Numbered from the stretch's first letter, positions 1-9,322 are shown. The stretch is 34,034 bases of DNA from Pseudomonadota bacterium (GCA_023387815.1 JAEWHK010000023.1:1-34034); one strand, 5' to 3'. The notes: generated from the letters alone by a model not told the origin. Numbers and translations are program-made.

Positions 1-7
1 CCTGGAA

Positions 8-13
8 TATAAT
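8..13 (+). promoter_or_regulatory. possible -10 box of ispB promoter
   Basis: A perfect TATAAT hexamer lies about 46 bases before the ispB start codon. The matching -35 region would fall outside the window, so only half of the promoter can be seen. Confidence 0.35.
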
Positions 14-59
14 CACAGCTTGCCGTGAGTTAATTCCCTTTTATGCTTCAGGATTTGCC

Positions 60-1025
60 TTGAACCTCCCAGAGATTATCCGTCCCATCAACGATGATAT
101 GCGCGCCGTGGATGGCGTAATCCGCAATAAACTCGACTCTGACGTTGTTCTGATCCGTACCATCGGCGAATACATTATTGGCGCCGGCGGCAAGCGCATG
201 CGTCCCGCGCTGGTACTCATGGCAGCGCGCGCCTTCGGCTATCAGGGCGATGCGCATCACACGCTGGCTGCCGTGGTCGAGTTCATCCATACCTCGACAC
301 TGCTGCATGACGACGTTGTCGATGAATCCGACATGCGTCGCGGCCGCGAAACCGCCAATGCGGTATTTGGCAACGCGGCAAGCGTTCTGGTCGGCGACTA
401 CCTGTATTCGCGCTCCTTCGAAATGATGGTGTCGCTCGATTCCATGCGCATCATGCAGGTGCTCTCTGCGGCAACAACGGTGATTGCCGAAGGCGAAGTT
501 CTGCAACTGCTCAATGTGCACGATCCTGATGTGTCGGTCGAGCGTTACCTGCAGGTCATTCGATACAAGACGGCCAAGCTGTTTGAGGCTGCCATGCAGA
601 CCGGTGCCTTGCTTGCCGGTGCCACGCCGGAACAGGAAGCCGCTGCCGCCGATTACGGTCGCCATGTCGGTACAGCCTTTCAGCTGATCGATGACGTACT
701 CGATTACACCGGCGATGTTGAAGCTCTGGGAAAAAATGTCGGCGATGATCTGCGCGAAGGCAAGCCAACGCTGCCGCTGATTCGCGTCATGCAGGTCGGC
801 ACACCGCAGCAGCGTACGCTCATTCATCAGGCCATTGAAGCCGGTGAAGCCGATTTTGCCGAAGTCGCCCGTGCCATTCACGATACCGACGCGCTGCAAT
901 ACACACGCCAGGTCGCCCGCGAAGAAGCCGACCGTGCTCGTCAGGCGCTCGAACAGTTCCCCGCTTCGGAATTTCGCGACTCCCTGCGCGCATTCTGCGA
1001 TTTTGCCACCGAGAGAGACCGCTAA
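60..1025 (+). CDS. ispB: octaprenyl diphosphate synthase
   Basis: Trans-type polyprenyl diphosphate synthase that condenses farnesyl-PP with isopentenyl-PP units to make the ubiquinone side chain; a cytosolic enzyme. The 321-residue protein is full length for the family. The two Asp-rich Mg-binding motifs are visible: DDVVD at residues 84-88 (in LLHDDVVDE) and DDVLD at 211-215 (in QLIDDVLDY). GGKRMRP at 43-49 is the usual IPP-binding start of the family. The start is TTG: an in-frame-shifted ATG at 43 stops after six codons, and an AGGA sequence sits about 6 bases before the TTG. In many beta-proteobacteria ispB lies next to rplU-rpmA; here rpmA is at the other end of the window, about 33 kb away. 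Confidence 0.95.
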   Translation: MNLPEIIRPINDDMRAVDGVIRNKLDSDVVLIRTIGEYIIGAGGKRMRPALVLMAARAFGYQGDAHHTLAAVVEFIHTSTLLHDDVVDESDMRRGRETANAVFGNAASVLVGDYLYSRSFEMMVSLDSMRIMQVLSAATTVIAEGEVLQLLNVHDPDVSVERYLQVIRYKTAKLFEAAMQTGALLAGATPEQEAAAADYGRHVGTAFQLIDDVLDYTGDVEALGKNVGDDLREGKPTLPLIRVMQVGTPQQRTLIHQAIEAGEADFAEVARAIHDTDALQYTRQVAREEADRARQALEQFPASEFRDSLRAFCDFATERDR

Positions 1026-1234
1026 GCGGTTGATACTGGCCGGACTGGCGATAGATTCGCGCGTTACGCCTTCCTTTGACACCATTTTCTCTCTGATCAG
1101 GGTTTACCTGAATCGTCAGGGCGCCTGTGTGCGCCTGCAGAAAATTGGGTTATAGTAAACTGGCAAAAACGTTTTCCCGTCAGTTGCAATGCTGCGCGTC
1201 GGGTATGTCAATAATAAATTTTTTCGAGGTTAAG

Positions 1235-1996
1235 ATGATCAAGAGCAAACTGAAAGCAGCCTTACTGGGTTTTGCCATCACCTTTGCCGTGCCGGCAGCC
1301 ACCGTTGCCCACGCACAGGACAAAGAGCTTGTGGTTGCCACTGATACGGCTTTCGTACCTTTCGAATTCAAGCAGGATGGCAAATACGTCGGCTTTGACG
1401 TCGAACTATGGGATGCACTGGCCAAGGACATGGGCGTCAAATATCGCCTGCAGCCTATGGATTTCAACGGCATTATTCCCGGCCTGCAAACCAAGAACAT
1501 CGACGTCGCACTGGCGGGTATCACCATCAAGGATGAGCGCAAAAAGGTCATCGATTTCTCTGATCCTTACTATGAAAGCGGTATAGCCATCCTGACCTCA
1601 GTCAAGAACAAGGACAGCATCAAAACGGCCAAAGACCTGTCAGGCAAGGATGTGGCCGCCAAAACCGGTACGGCCACTGTTGATTTCCTGAAGAAAGAAG
1701 TGCCTGATGCCAATGTCAAACTCTTCCCTAATATCGACAATGCGTTTCTTGACCTGGCTACCGGGCGTGTCGACGCAGTGGTTCACGATACGCCCAACGT
1801 CCAGTACTACGCCAACACAGGTGGCAAGGGCAAAGTGGTCGTGACCGGTTCCGTGCAGAGCGGTGACTTCTACGGTATTGCCTTCCCCAAAGGTAGTGAC
1901 ATGGTCGAAAAGGTCAATGCGTCACTCAAGAAACTTAAGGAAAATGGCGAATACGACAAGATCTACACCAAGTGGTTTGGTCAGTCAGTGAAGTAA
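1235..1996 (+). CDS. glnH: glutamine-type ABC transporter periplasmic binding protein
   Basis: Solute-binding protein of the polar amino acid uptake family (SBP_bac_3), delivering glutamine or a related amino acid to GlnPQ. The 253-residue protein starts with a Sec signal peptide (MIKSK, hydrophobic core, cleavage probably after AHAQ near residue 28). The mature part carries family hallmarks: VVATDTAFVPFEFKQ, the LAGITIKDERKK segment and VHDTPN, all very close to E. coli GlnH as remembered. The ATG at 1235 is preceded by GAGG at 1226-1229; an upstream in-frame extension to 1127 would put 36 unrelated residues before the signal peptide, so it was not used. First gene of glnHPQ, and followed by an intrinsic terminator that probably keeps its expression above that of glnP and glnQ. 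Exact substrate is inferred. Confidence 0.93.
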   Translation: MIKSKLKAALLGFAITFAVPAATVAHAQDKELVVATDTAFVPFEFKQDGKYVGFDVELWDALAKDMGVKYRLQPMDFNGIIPGLQTKNIDVALAGITIKDERKKVIDFSDPYYESGIAILTSVKNKDSIKTAKDLSGKDVAAKTGTATVDFLKKEVPDANVKLFPNIDNAFLDLATGRVDAVVHDTPNVQYYANTGGKGKVVVTGSVQSGDFYGIAFPKGSDMVEKVNASLKKLKENGEYDKIYTKWFGQSVK

Positions 1997-2057
1997 ATGC
2001 CGTCGCGCCGATGTTGCAGACATCGTTGCGCAGTGCTTTATCGCCGTAATTAACAAG

Positions 2058-2103
2058 CCGGTGATTGTCTCCCAGCGGGTACGATCACCGGATTTGTTTT
2101 TTT
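2058..2103 (+). terminator. internal rho-independent terminator between glnH and glnP
   Basis: An 8-bp perfect stem, CCGGTGAT (2058-2065) with ATCACCGG (2084-2091), is followed by ATTTG and a seven-T run ending at 2103. It lies between glnH and glnP, which otherwise look like one operon. It likely lets only part of the transcripts through, giving more binding protein than membrane components. Confidence 0.75.
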
Positions 2104-2133
2104 GGCAGACAATATTTCAATTGGGGTTATCAC

Positions 2134-2844
2134 ATGGATTTTGACTTTTCCGTAATCAAGGACGCACTGCCAAGCCTCATGGCAGGGACGTGGGTCACCA
2201 TCAAAATCACTTTCTGGGGGCTGTTCGGTGGGGTACTGCTTGGTGCGCTGACCGGCGTCATTCGCGCTTACATCCCCTCTCTGTTCAGGGGTGAAGTCAT
2301 TCGCCGCAACCCCGTTTTAGGCATTCTTGGCCCCATACTGAGTCTGATTGCCCAGGCCTATGTGCTGGTGGTGCGTGGTACGCCCATCGTCGTACAGGTC
2401 ATGTTCATCTACTTTGCGCTGCCCCTGCTGATTGACGTGCGCGTCGACGGTATGTCGGCGGCCATAGCCACACTGATCATTAACTCGGGCGCCTATATTG
2501 CCGAGATCGTGCGTGGTGCGCTGCAATCGGTGCCGCGCGGGCTGTTCGAAGCCGGGCAGTCCATGGGCCTGTCTTTTCCCCGCATTCTGCTCAAGATTGT
2601 CTGGCCTGTGGCATTTCGCCGCATGATTCCGGCTCTGGGCAACCAGTGCATTATCAGTCTGAAGGATTCATCGCTGTTCATTGTTATTGGTGTGGCAGAA
2701 CTGACCCGCCAGGGCCAGGAAATCATGGCCGCCAACTTTCGTGCAGTCGAAATCTGGGGGGCGGTTGCGGTCATTTATCTGATCCTTAACGGGCTGATAG
2801 CCCTGACCCTGAAAATCATGGAACACAGGATGCGTAACGTATGA
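2134..2844 (+). CDS. glnP: glutamine-type ABC transporter permease
   Basis: Inner-membrane permease of the polar amino acid (HisMQ/GlnP) type, 236 residues. It begins with a hydrophobic segment (GTWVTIKITFWGLFGGVLLGALTG) and has several further membrane spans. The EAA loop that contacts the ATPase is visible as the segment with GLFEAGQSMGLSFPRILLKI, followed by the Pro-rich RRMIPALGNQ. The VVRGTPIVVQVMFIYF stretch is typical of this family. Start at 2134 rather than 2065: the start at 2134 is preceded by GGGG at 2123-2126 and begins at the usual family N-terminus, while the longer form would run through the terminator at 2058-2103. Its stop overlaps the glnQ start (ATGA), so the two are translationally coupled. 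Confidence 0.93.
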   Translation: MDFDFSVIKDALPSLMAGTWVTIKITFWGLFGGVLLGALTGVIRAYIPSLFRGEVIRRNPVLGILGPILSLIAQAYVLVVRGTPIVVQVMFIYFALPLLIDVRVDGMSAAIATLIINSGAYIAEIVRGALQSVPRGLFEAGQSMGLSFPRILLKIVWPVAFRRMIPALGNQCIISLKDSSLFIVIGVAELTRQGQEIMAANFRAVEIWGAVAVIYLILNGLIALTLKIMEHRMRNV

Positions 2845-3569
2845 GCATGGTCACATTTGAAAACGTCGTTAAAAAATTTGGCGACAACACAATTCTGGAC
2901 GATATCAGCCTGACAATCGAAAAGGGTGAAGTGGTGGTGGTGGTCGGGCCGTCGGGCTCCGGCAAATCCACGTTCCTGCGCTGCATCAATGCGCTGGAAA
3001 CCATTCAGGGCGGTGATATCCGGGTGGGCAAACTCAGCGTACATGGTTCGAACGCCGAAGTGCGCGAGTTGCGTCGCGAAGCAGGCATGGTGTTCCAGCA
3101 ATTCAATCTGTTCCCGCAACTGACGGCGCTGGAAAACGTGATGTTCGGGCCCATGGAATCCAGGGGCGTCTCCAAAGAACAGGCGAGAACCGAAGCCATG
3201 TCACTGCTTGACAAAGTTGGGCTTGCAGAACGCATGAATCACTACCCCAGCGAACTGTCGGGCGGTCAGCAGCAGCGGGTAGCCATTGCCCGCTCGCTGG
3301 CGGTCAAGCCCTTGCTGATGCTCTTTGACGAGCCAACCTCGGCCCTGGATCCAGAACTGCGTCACGAGGTGCTCAAGGTCATGAAAGATCTGGCCGAAGA
3401 GGGCATGACCATGGTCGTGGTGACGCATGAAATGGACTTTGCCAGCAAGGTAGGCAGCCGGCTTCTTTTCATCGATAACGGCAAGATTGCGCATGACGGA
3501 AATCCGAAGGAGCTTCTATCTTCACCACCAAGTCAGCGTTTGAAAGACTTTCTGCAGCATGTGGTGTAA
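2841..3569 (+). CDS. glnQ: glutamine-type ABC transporter ATP-binding protein
   Basis: Cytosolic ATPase that powers the GlnHP importer, 242 residues, normal family length. Walker A is GPSGSGKS (36-43), Q-loop at FQQ (85-87), signature LSGGQ (139-143), Walker B LMLFDEP with Asp163 and Glu164, D-loop SALD, and the switch His196 in VVTHEMDF. The start overlaps the glnP stop by four bases (ATGA); a second ATG two codons downstream (2847) is possible. Last gene of the glnHPQ unit; ilvD follows 41 bases later with no clear terminator between them, so some read-through is possible. Confidence 0.95.
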   Translation: MSMVTFENVVKKFGDNTILDDISLTIEKGEVVVVVGPSGSGKSTFLRCINALETIQGGDIRVGKLSVHGSNAEVRELRREAGMVFQQFNLFPQLTALENVMFGPMESRGVSKEQARTEAMSLLDKVGLAERMNHYPSELSGGQQQRVAIARSLAVKPLLMLFDEPTSALDPELRHEVLKVMKDLAEEGMTMVVVTHEMDFASKVGSRLLFIDNGKIAHDGNPKELLSSPPSQRLKDFLQHVV

Positions 3570-3610
3570 ATTAGTAGATTCCCTCGTTTTTTTCCAGGAA
3601 GCAGTCAGAA

Positions 3611-5470
3611 ATGCCCCAATATCGCTCCAAAACCTCGACGCACGGTCGAAATATGGCCGGTGCGCGCGCCTTGTGGCGTGCTACCGGTATGAAAGATGGT
3701 GACTTCGGCAAGCCGATAGTTGCAGTTGTCAATTCTTTTACCCAGTTCGTACCTGGGCATGTTCACCTCAAGGATATGGGGCAGCTGGTAGCCAGGCAGA
3801 TCGAGGCTGCCGGTGGTGTGGCCAAGGAGTTCAATACCATTGCCGTGGATGACGGCATCGCCATGGGCCACGGCGGGATGCTTTATTCACTGCCTTCGCG
3901 CGAACTGATTGCCGATTCTGTTGAATACATGGTCAACGCCCACTGTGCTGACGCTATGGTCTGTATTTCCAACTGCGACAAAATTACCCCTGGCATGCTG
4001 ATGGCTGCCATGCGTCTGAACATCCCTGTGGTCTTTGTTTCGGGCGGCCCCATGGAAGCCGGTAAAGTGCTGGCACCTGAGACGCAGAAAGTCATCAAGC
4101 TGGATCTGGTGGATGCCATGATCAAGGCCGGCGATCCTACAGTGTCAGACGCAGAAACCGACGAGGTTGAGCGCAGTGCCTGTCCGACTTGCGGCTCCTG
4201 TTCAGGCATGTTTACTGCCAATTCCATGAACTGCCTGACCGAAGTGCTGGGTCTGTCTCTGCCGGGCAATGGCACCATTGTTGCCACGCACGCAAGACGC
4301 CGTTCGCTGTTTGAACGAGCCGGTCACCTGATCGTGGAACTGTGCAAGCGTTATTACGAACAGGATGACGCCTCGGTGCTGCCGCGCTCCATCGCGACCA
4401 AGAAAGCCTTTGAGAACGCCATGACACTGGATGTGGCCATGGGCGGTTCAACCAATACTGTGCTGCACCTGCTGGCAGCCGCGCAGGAAGCTGGCGTCGA
4501 TTTCACCATGGCCGACATTGACCGGATTTCCCGTCACGTACCTTGTGTCTGTAAAGTGGCACCGGCAACCAATAAATTCCATATCGAAGACGTACACCGT
4601 GCCGGTGGCGTCATCGCGATTCTGGGTGAACTTGGCCGTGCCGGCCTGCTTGATCTGAACGCCGGTAATGTCCATAGCGGCACCCTGGGCAAAGCCATCG
4701 AAAACTGGGACGTGCTTGGCGGCAATGCAAGTGAAGAGGTTAAGACTTTCTACAAAGCATCGCCTGGTGGCGTTCCCACGCAGGTAGCCTTCAGCCAGGA
4801 CAGACAGTTCGAAGAGCTGGATCTGGATCGCGCCGAAGGCTGCATTCGCGACAAGGAACATGCCTACTCGCAGGATGGCGGGCTTGCCGTACTCTATGGC
4901 AATCTGGCCGAAAACGGTTGTATTGTGAAGACGGCAGGTGTGGATGAAAGCATTCTGACATTCACAGGCAAGGCTATTGTTTTTGAAAGCCAGGAAGACG
5001 CCACTGACGGCATTCTGGGTGGCAAAGTGAAAGAAGGCCATGTGGTCATCATTCGCTATGAAGGACCGAAAGGCGGGCCGGGCATGCAGGAAATGCTGTA
5101 TCCCACCTCGTATCTGAAGTCCAAGGGTCTGGGCGCCAAGGCCGCACTGCTCACTGATGGCCGCTTCTCTGGCGGCTCTTCAGGTCTGGTGATTGGTCAT
5201 GCGTCTCCGGAAGCCGCCGAAGGTGGCACCATCGGACTGGTCCACGACGACGATGTCATCGAAATTGATATTCCGAATCGACGCATCCACCTGGCCGTTG
5301 ATGAAACGGAACTCACGCGTCGCCGTGCAGAAATGGAAAATCGCGGACAAAGTGCCTGGCATCCAGTCCATAGAGAGCGCTATGTTTCTCAGGCGCTCAA
5401 GGCCTATGCCGCCATGGCAACCTCGGCCGATCGCGGTGCTGTACGCGACATCAGTCAGCTGACAAAATAA
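3611..5470 (+). CDS. ilvD: dihydroxy-acid dehydratase
   Basis: Fe-S dehydratase of branched-chain amino acid synthesis: converts 2,3-dihydroxy-isovalerate and 2,3-dihydroxy-3-methylvalerate to the 2-keto acids. The 619-residue length equals the enterobacterial long form. Cluster and metal-binding residues are visible: Asp80-Asp81 in AVDDGIAMGH, Cys122-Asp-Lys124 in CISNCDKITPGM, and Cys195 in CPTCGSCSGM, followed by FTANSMNCLTE. The C-terminal part has the family motif DGRFSGG. AGGAA about 10 bases upstream serves as ribosome binding site. A GC-rich hairpin follows the gene. No other ilv genes are present here. Confidence 0.96.
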   Translation: MPQYRSKTSTHGRNMAGARALWRATGMKDGDFGKPIVAVVNSFTQFVPGHVHLKDMGQLVARQIEAAGGVAKEFNTIAVDDGIAMGHGGMLYSLPSRELIADSVEYMVNAHCADAMVCISNCDKITPGMLMAAMRLNIPVVFVSGGPMEAGKVLAPETQKVIKLDLVDAMIKAGDPTVSDAETDEVERSACPTCGSCSGMFTANSMNCLTEVLGLSLPGNGTIVATHARRRSLFERAGHLIVELCKRYYEQDDASVLPRSIATKKAFENAMTLDVAMGGSTNTVLHLLAAAQEAGVDFTMADIDRISRHVPCVCKVAPATNKFHIEDVHRAGGVIAILGELGRAGLLDLNAGNVHSGTLGKAIENWDVLGGNASEEVKTFYKASPGGVPTQVAFSQDRQFEELDLDRAEGCIRDKEHAYSQDGGLAVLYGNLAENGCIVKTAGVDESILTFTGKAIVFESQEDATDGILGGKVKEGHVVIIRYEGPKGGPGMQEMLYPTSYLKSKGLGAKAALLTDGRFSGGSSGLVIGHASPEAAEGGTIGLVHDDDVIEIDIPNRRIHLAVDETELTRRRAEMENRGQSAWHPVHRERYVSQALKAYAAMATSADRGAVRDISQLTK

Positions 5471-5485
5471 ACGAAGCATGACAGT

Positions 5486-5517
5486 AGCGGCCGGATTCTC
5501 CGGCCGTTCTGCTTTTC
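5486..5517 (+). terminator. probable terminator after ilvD
   Basis: An 8-bp GC-rich stem, CGGCCGGA (5488-5495) and TCCGGCCG (5499-5506), has a three-base loop and is extended by A-T and G-T pairs. The downstream T-rich run (TTCTGCTTTT) is imperfect, so strength may be moderate. It lies between ilvD and the next gene and argues against the longer in-frame start of that gene at 5478. Confidence 0.6.
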
Positions 5518-5573
5518 AGGCCATGTTTGCCCATTTGCCGGCTGCGTTTGTCCAGGATAAAAGGAGTGTGAAA

Positions 5574-6317
5574 ATGGCAACAGCAGGCAGGAATGCAGGG
5601 AAATCAGCGGGAAAAGCTGCAACTAAAGGGACGACAAAAGCAGCAACAAAAGAAGCTACAGAAGCGCGAAAAAAAGCAACGACAAAAGCAGCGACAAAAG
5701 TCGTAAAAAACAGCGCTGCATCCTCAGATAGCCACAGCAAAAAAACGCGGGCGCAGCCGCGCCTGAAAAAAATCCGAAAAAGCGACTTTCCCGTGCATGA
5801 GGCGCGACGCTATCTTGAGCCTGGACCTATCGTGCTTGTGTCGTCGCACCATGACGGCAAAAACAATATCATGACCATGGGCTGGCATTGCATACTGGAA
5901 TTTTCACCGTCCCTGTTTGGGTGCCTGATTTCTTCGGGCAATCACAGTCACGAGATGATTCGCAAAAGTGGGGAATGCGTCATCAATCTGCCGACCACTG
6001 CACTTACAGACATTGTTGCGCGCATTGGCAATTGCACCGGCAGCAGCGTGGATAAATTTGCCGAATTCGGTCTGACTGCCGGTCCCGCAGAAAAGGTAAG
6101 TGCACCCCTGATCGAAGAATGCCACGCCTGCTTTGAATGCAAACTCTATGATGATGTGCTGGTCGACAAATACAATTATTTCATCTTCGAAATTGTCAAA
6201 GCCCACGTGGCCAGGCGACCGGCCCATCCCGAAACCCTGCATTACACGGGCGACGGCGTGTTTATGGTCGCCGGAAGAATCATCGACCGCCGACGGCTGT
6301 TTACCAAGGTGTCTTAG
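5574..6317 (+). CDS. flavin-reductase-like protein with histone-H1-like N-terminal tail
   Basis: A 247-residue protein in two parts. Residues 1 to about 70 are a low-complexity Lys/Ala/Thr-rich tail with repeated AATK/ATTK-type units, resembling histone-H1-like nucleoid proteins and phasin tails of beta-proteobacteria. From about residue 75 the sequence resembles the flavin reductase-like (DIM6/NTAB, FMN-binding) fold: PGPIVLVSS, NNIMTMGWHC, a CLISSGNHSHEMI segment, GECVINLPT and an FEIVKAHVA strand. Such proteins bind FMN and either reduce it or act as flavoproteins; the substrate here is unknown. The start at 5574 has AAGGAG 7 bases upstream (5561-5566). The tail may bind DNA, RNA or polyphosphate, or may be a disordered linker; this is inference. 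Convergent with ppc, 40 bases apart. Confidence 0.8.
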   Translation: MATAGRNAGKSAGKAATKGTTKAATKEATEARKKATTKAATKVVKNSAASSDSHSKKTRAQPRLKKIRKSDFPVHEARRYLEPGPIVLVSSHHDGKNNIMTMGWHCILEFSPSLFGCLISSGNHSHEMIRKSGECVINLPTTALTDIVARIGNCTGSSVDKFAEFGLTAGPAEKVSAPLIEECHACFECKLYDDVLVDKYNYFIFEIVKAHVARRPAHPETLHYTGDGVFMVAGRIIDRRRLFTKVS

Positions 6318-6357
6318 ATCCTCAGCGTTAACCATTGGCATTGTCGCAGTCAGCGGA

Positions 6358-9210
6358 TCACCCCGAGTTGCGCAGTCCGGTGGCAATACCGTTGATGGTC
6401 AGGTGGATCGTGCGCTGGCTGCGCACCTGTTCCAGCTTGGACGGCTCTGTCTGCGCGTCTTCCAGTGCCCGCTGGCGGCGAATCACTTCCACCTGCAGAT
6501 AGTTGAGCGGATCGGTATAGGCAAAGCGTTCCTGCAGCGCATCCTTGAGCGTCGGATTATCTTCCAGCAGACCTTGCTGCTTGATGGTGTATAGCGCCTC
6601 GCGGGTGCGCAGAAATTCCTGTTCGATCATGCCAAAGATGGTGCTGCGGATCTGTTCGTCCGGCACCAGTTCACTGTACTGGCGACCAATGTCAACATCG
6701 GTTTTGGCAAGCACCATTTCCATATTGGACAATACGGTCTGGAAAAACGGCCAGTGCCCGGCCATGTCGCGCAGCAATTGCGTGCGTGATTCCTCTGTAC
6801 TGCCGTCATCCTTGCCTGTACCCAGACGAATGAATTCGTCGACTGCCGTGCCCACACCGTACCAGCCGGTAATCATCAGGCGGCATTGCGCCCATGAGAA
6901 GCCCCAGGGAATGGCGCGCAGATCCTCGATTTTCTGACCTTTCTTGCGCGAGGCCGGACGCGAACCAATATTCAGACCGGCGATTTCATTGATCGGCGTA
7001 GCGGCAAAGAAATAGTCCACAAAGCCCGGTGTTTCATAAACCAGTTTGCGATAGGCACGCTCGGCTGCGTCAGACAGCCAGGCCATGGTACTCGTATAGC
7101 GTTGCAGGGTTTGTTCATCCTTGCGGCTTTCTTCGTGCGGTGCCAGGCTGCTCAGCAGCGTCGCCGACACCAGCAGTTCCAGATTGATACGTCCGCTTTC
7201 GGGATTCTTGTATTTGCTCTGAATGACTTCGCCCTGTTCGGTCAGGCGGATCTGTCCGTCGACGGTACCGGGAGGTTGCGCAAGAATGGCGTCGAAACTG
7301 GAACCGCCACCGCGTCCCACTGAACCGCCACGGCCATGAAACAGGCGCAGTCGTACGTCATGGCGGCGAAAGACTTCAAGCAAACGCAATTCGGCGTTAT
7401 ACAGAGACCAGTTGGATGTCAGGTAACCGCCATCCTTATTGCTGTCAGAGTAACCCAGCATCACTTCCTGTACGCCTTGTTGTGCATGAATGATGCGCTC
7501 GCGTACCTGAGGCAGCGATAGCCAGCGGTCCATGATGTCCGGACCGGCTTCCAGATCGGGAATGGTCTCAAAAAGCGGCACGACAATCAGTCCGTCGGCA
7601 TGGGTCACCGGCAGACGCACGCCGTTCTCATCCCGCTGCTGTGCGACCAGACCCGTTTCCTGTTGCAGCACCAGGACTTCAAGCAGATCGCTCAGGGTCT
7701 CGGTGTGCGACACGATGTACTGGTGGATGGCGTCTTTGCCATAACGGCGTCTGACGGCCGCTGCAGCGTGCAGGATCGCCAGTTCCTTGCGCGTTTCTTC
7801 GCTATAGGTCTGCCAGGGAGATACCAGCGGGCGGCTGTCCTGCAGCTCTGCCAGCAGCAGTTCGATTTTCTTTTCTTCGGCAAGCTGATCGTATTGAACA
7901 GGCTGTCCGTCGAATTTGATGGCAGCGCGCTGATACAGTTCGGTCAGAATCCGTTCGTGAACATCGGAACTCTGACGCAGGTCCAGGGTGGCCATATGAA
8001 AACCGAAGACAGCCACGGCCTGTTGCAGTGCCTTCAGACGCAGTGGAACGATGGCACCCGCCTGATTGTCACAGAGCGATTGTGCGATGGTGTCCAGATC
8101 CGCTGCAAATTCAGCAGGGTCGGCATAAGGCTCGGCCAGCGTGGTATTGCGCAATGCCAGATCATGATTCGTCAGATTTTTTGCGGTTGCAGCCAGCCGG
8201 GCATACACGCCGATCAGGGCGCGGCGATAGGGTTCGTCCAGTCGGTGACGGGACTGGTCAGGACTGCTGTCCGACAATGCCGCCAGTGCCGGAGTAACGT
8301 GCGTGAGTGAAGTACTCAGAGAAAGTTCCGATCCAAGTAGATGGACTTCGGACAGGTAGTGTTCAAACAGCGTGATGCCATGCCGATTCACGGCATACTC
8401 AAGCGTTTCTGCATTCACATTGGGATTGCCATCGCGATCGCCGCCAATCCACGAACCCATTTTCAGGAAAGCAGGCAGTACCGTGGCAGAGTCGGGCTTG
8501 ATCTGCAGACTGCGACTGAGCGTGCCATAAAGAGCGGGAATGGCCTGCAGAAAGGTGCGGGTGAAATACGCGGCGGCGTTGTCGATTTCGTCGTTCACTG
8601 TCAGCTTGTTGAAGCGCAGCATGCGCGACAGCCACAGGGTCTTGATATACCCGGTCAGCTCAAGTGCCAGTTGGTGACTCTCATCTTCGGTCAGCCGACT
8701 GTCGATGGCTACCAGACACTGCGCAATATGACGGTGCAGATCCAGGGTACTTTTGCGCTGCACTTCGGTGGGGTGGGCAGTCAGCACGGGAACAATGGTC
8801 GCCTTGTGCAGAAAATCGGTAATCTGTTCGGGCGATACGCCGTGACGTGTCAGTTCGGACATTGTGTGGTCAAGCGTGCCGGTCTGCACCTCATTGCTGC
8901 TAAGCAGGCGTCGCCGCTGGCGCTTCTGCTGGTCGCGATCTTCGGCCAGATTGGCAAGGTGCAGAAAATAACTGAAGGCGCGCGCAAGGGTATTGGCCTG
9001 TTCGTCAGACAGAGTGGTGAGCCTGTCGATCATGGTATCCCGGTCCTGCGTCTCACCAGCGCGCTTAAAGCGCACAGCGGCACGGCGCACGGTCTCAATC
9101 ACATCGAATATTGGCTGGCCATCAGATTCACGAATGGCCGCCCCAAGGATTCTGCCCAGCAGGCGGATGTCCTGCTGCATTTCATTTCTGTCTGCGCTTG
9201 CGTTTTCCAC
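6358..9210 (-). CDS. ppc: phosphoenolpyruvate carboxylase
   Basis: Cytosolic anaplerotic enzyme that carboxylates PEP with bicarbonate to oxaloacetate. The 950-residue product is slightly longer than the enterobacterial enzyme. Catalytic His146 lies in VLTAHPTEVQRKS; the GYSDSNKDGGYLTS motif is around residue 586-600 and the FHGRGGSVGRGGG loop around 624-636. The C-terminus reads GLRNSG, a conservative change from the usual NTG end that reaches the active site. The start used is GTG with a weak upstream AGAGA; an ATG ten codons in is an alternative. Lies downstream of the DUF4239-like gene on the same strand with a 112-base gap. No terminator was seen before the convergent neighbour. Confidence 0.96.
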   Translation of the reverse strand: MENASADRNEMQQDIRLLGRILGAAIRESDGQPIFDVIETVRRAAVRFKRAGETQDRDTMIDRLTTLSDEQANTLARAFSYFLHLANLAEDRDQQKRQRRRLLSSNEVQTGTLDHTMSELTRHGVSPEQITDFLHKATIVPVLTAHPTEVQRKSTLDLHRHIAQCLVAIDSRLTEDESHQLALELTGYIKTLWLSRMLRFNKLTVNDEIDNAAAYFTRTFLQAIPALYGTLSRSLQIKPDSATVLPAFLKMGSWIGGDRDGNPNVNAETLEYAVNRHGITLFEHYLSEVHLLGSELSLSTSLTHVTPALAALSDSSPDQSRHRLDEPYRRALIGVYARLAATAKNLTNHDLALRNTTLAEPYADPAEFAADLDTIAQSLCDNQAGAIVPLRLKALQQAVAVFGFHMATLDLRQSSDVHERILTELYQRAAIKFDGQPVQYDQLAEEKKIELLLAELQDSRPLVSPWQTYSEETRKELAILHAAAAVRRRYGKDAIHQYIVSHTETLSDLLEVLVLQQETGLVAQQRDENGVRLPVTHADGLIVVPLFETIPDLEAGPDIMDRWLSLPQVRERIIHAQQGVQEVMLGYSDSNKDGGYLTSNWSLYNAELRLLEVFRRHDVRLRLFHGRGGSVGRGGGSSFDAILAQPPGTVDGQIRLTEQGEVIQSKYKNPESGRINLELLVSATLLSSLAPHEESRKDEQTLQRYTSTMAWLSDAAERAYRKLVYETPGFVDYFFAATPINEIAGLNIGSRPASRKKGQKIEDLRAIPWGFSWAQCRLMITGWYGVGTAVDEFIRLGTGKDDGSTEESRTQLLRDMAGHWPFFQTVLSNMEMVLAKTDVDIGRQYSELVPDEQIRSTIFGMIEQEFLRTREALYTIKQQGLLEDNPTLKDALQERFAYTDPLNYLQVEVIRRQRALEDAQTEPSKLEQVRSQRTIHLTINGIATGLRNSG

Positions 9211-9322
9211 GTTGTCTCTATTTTTGCGTTTCGTTAATGGGATGATTCCATTGTAGGGGTTTTCGGCAGCGCACGCTCAGGCTGTGCCTATGTCGGGCAT
9301 GCTTTGCGCGACGCCGAGGGGT

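Noticed and set aside
48..1085. Long antisense open frame opposite ispB (345 codons)
   Set aside because: It mirrors the codons of a clear ispB gene and shows no recognisable domain or RBS.
5478..5573. Upstream start of the flavin reductase-like gene at 5478
   Set aside because: It would run through the ilvD terminator hairpin and lacks an RBS, whereas 5574 has AAGGAG.
8341..9237. 298-codon open frame on the plus strand opposite ppc
   Set aside because: Same reason: shadow of the ppc coding frame.
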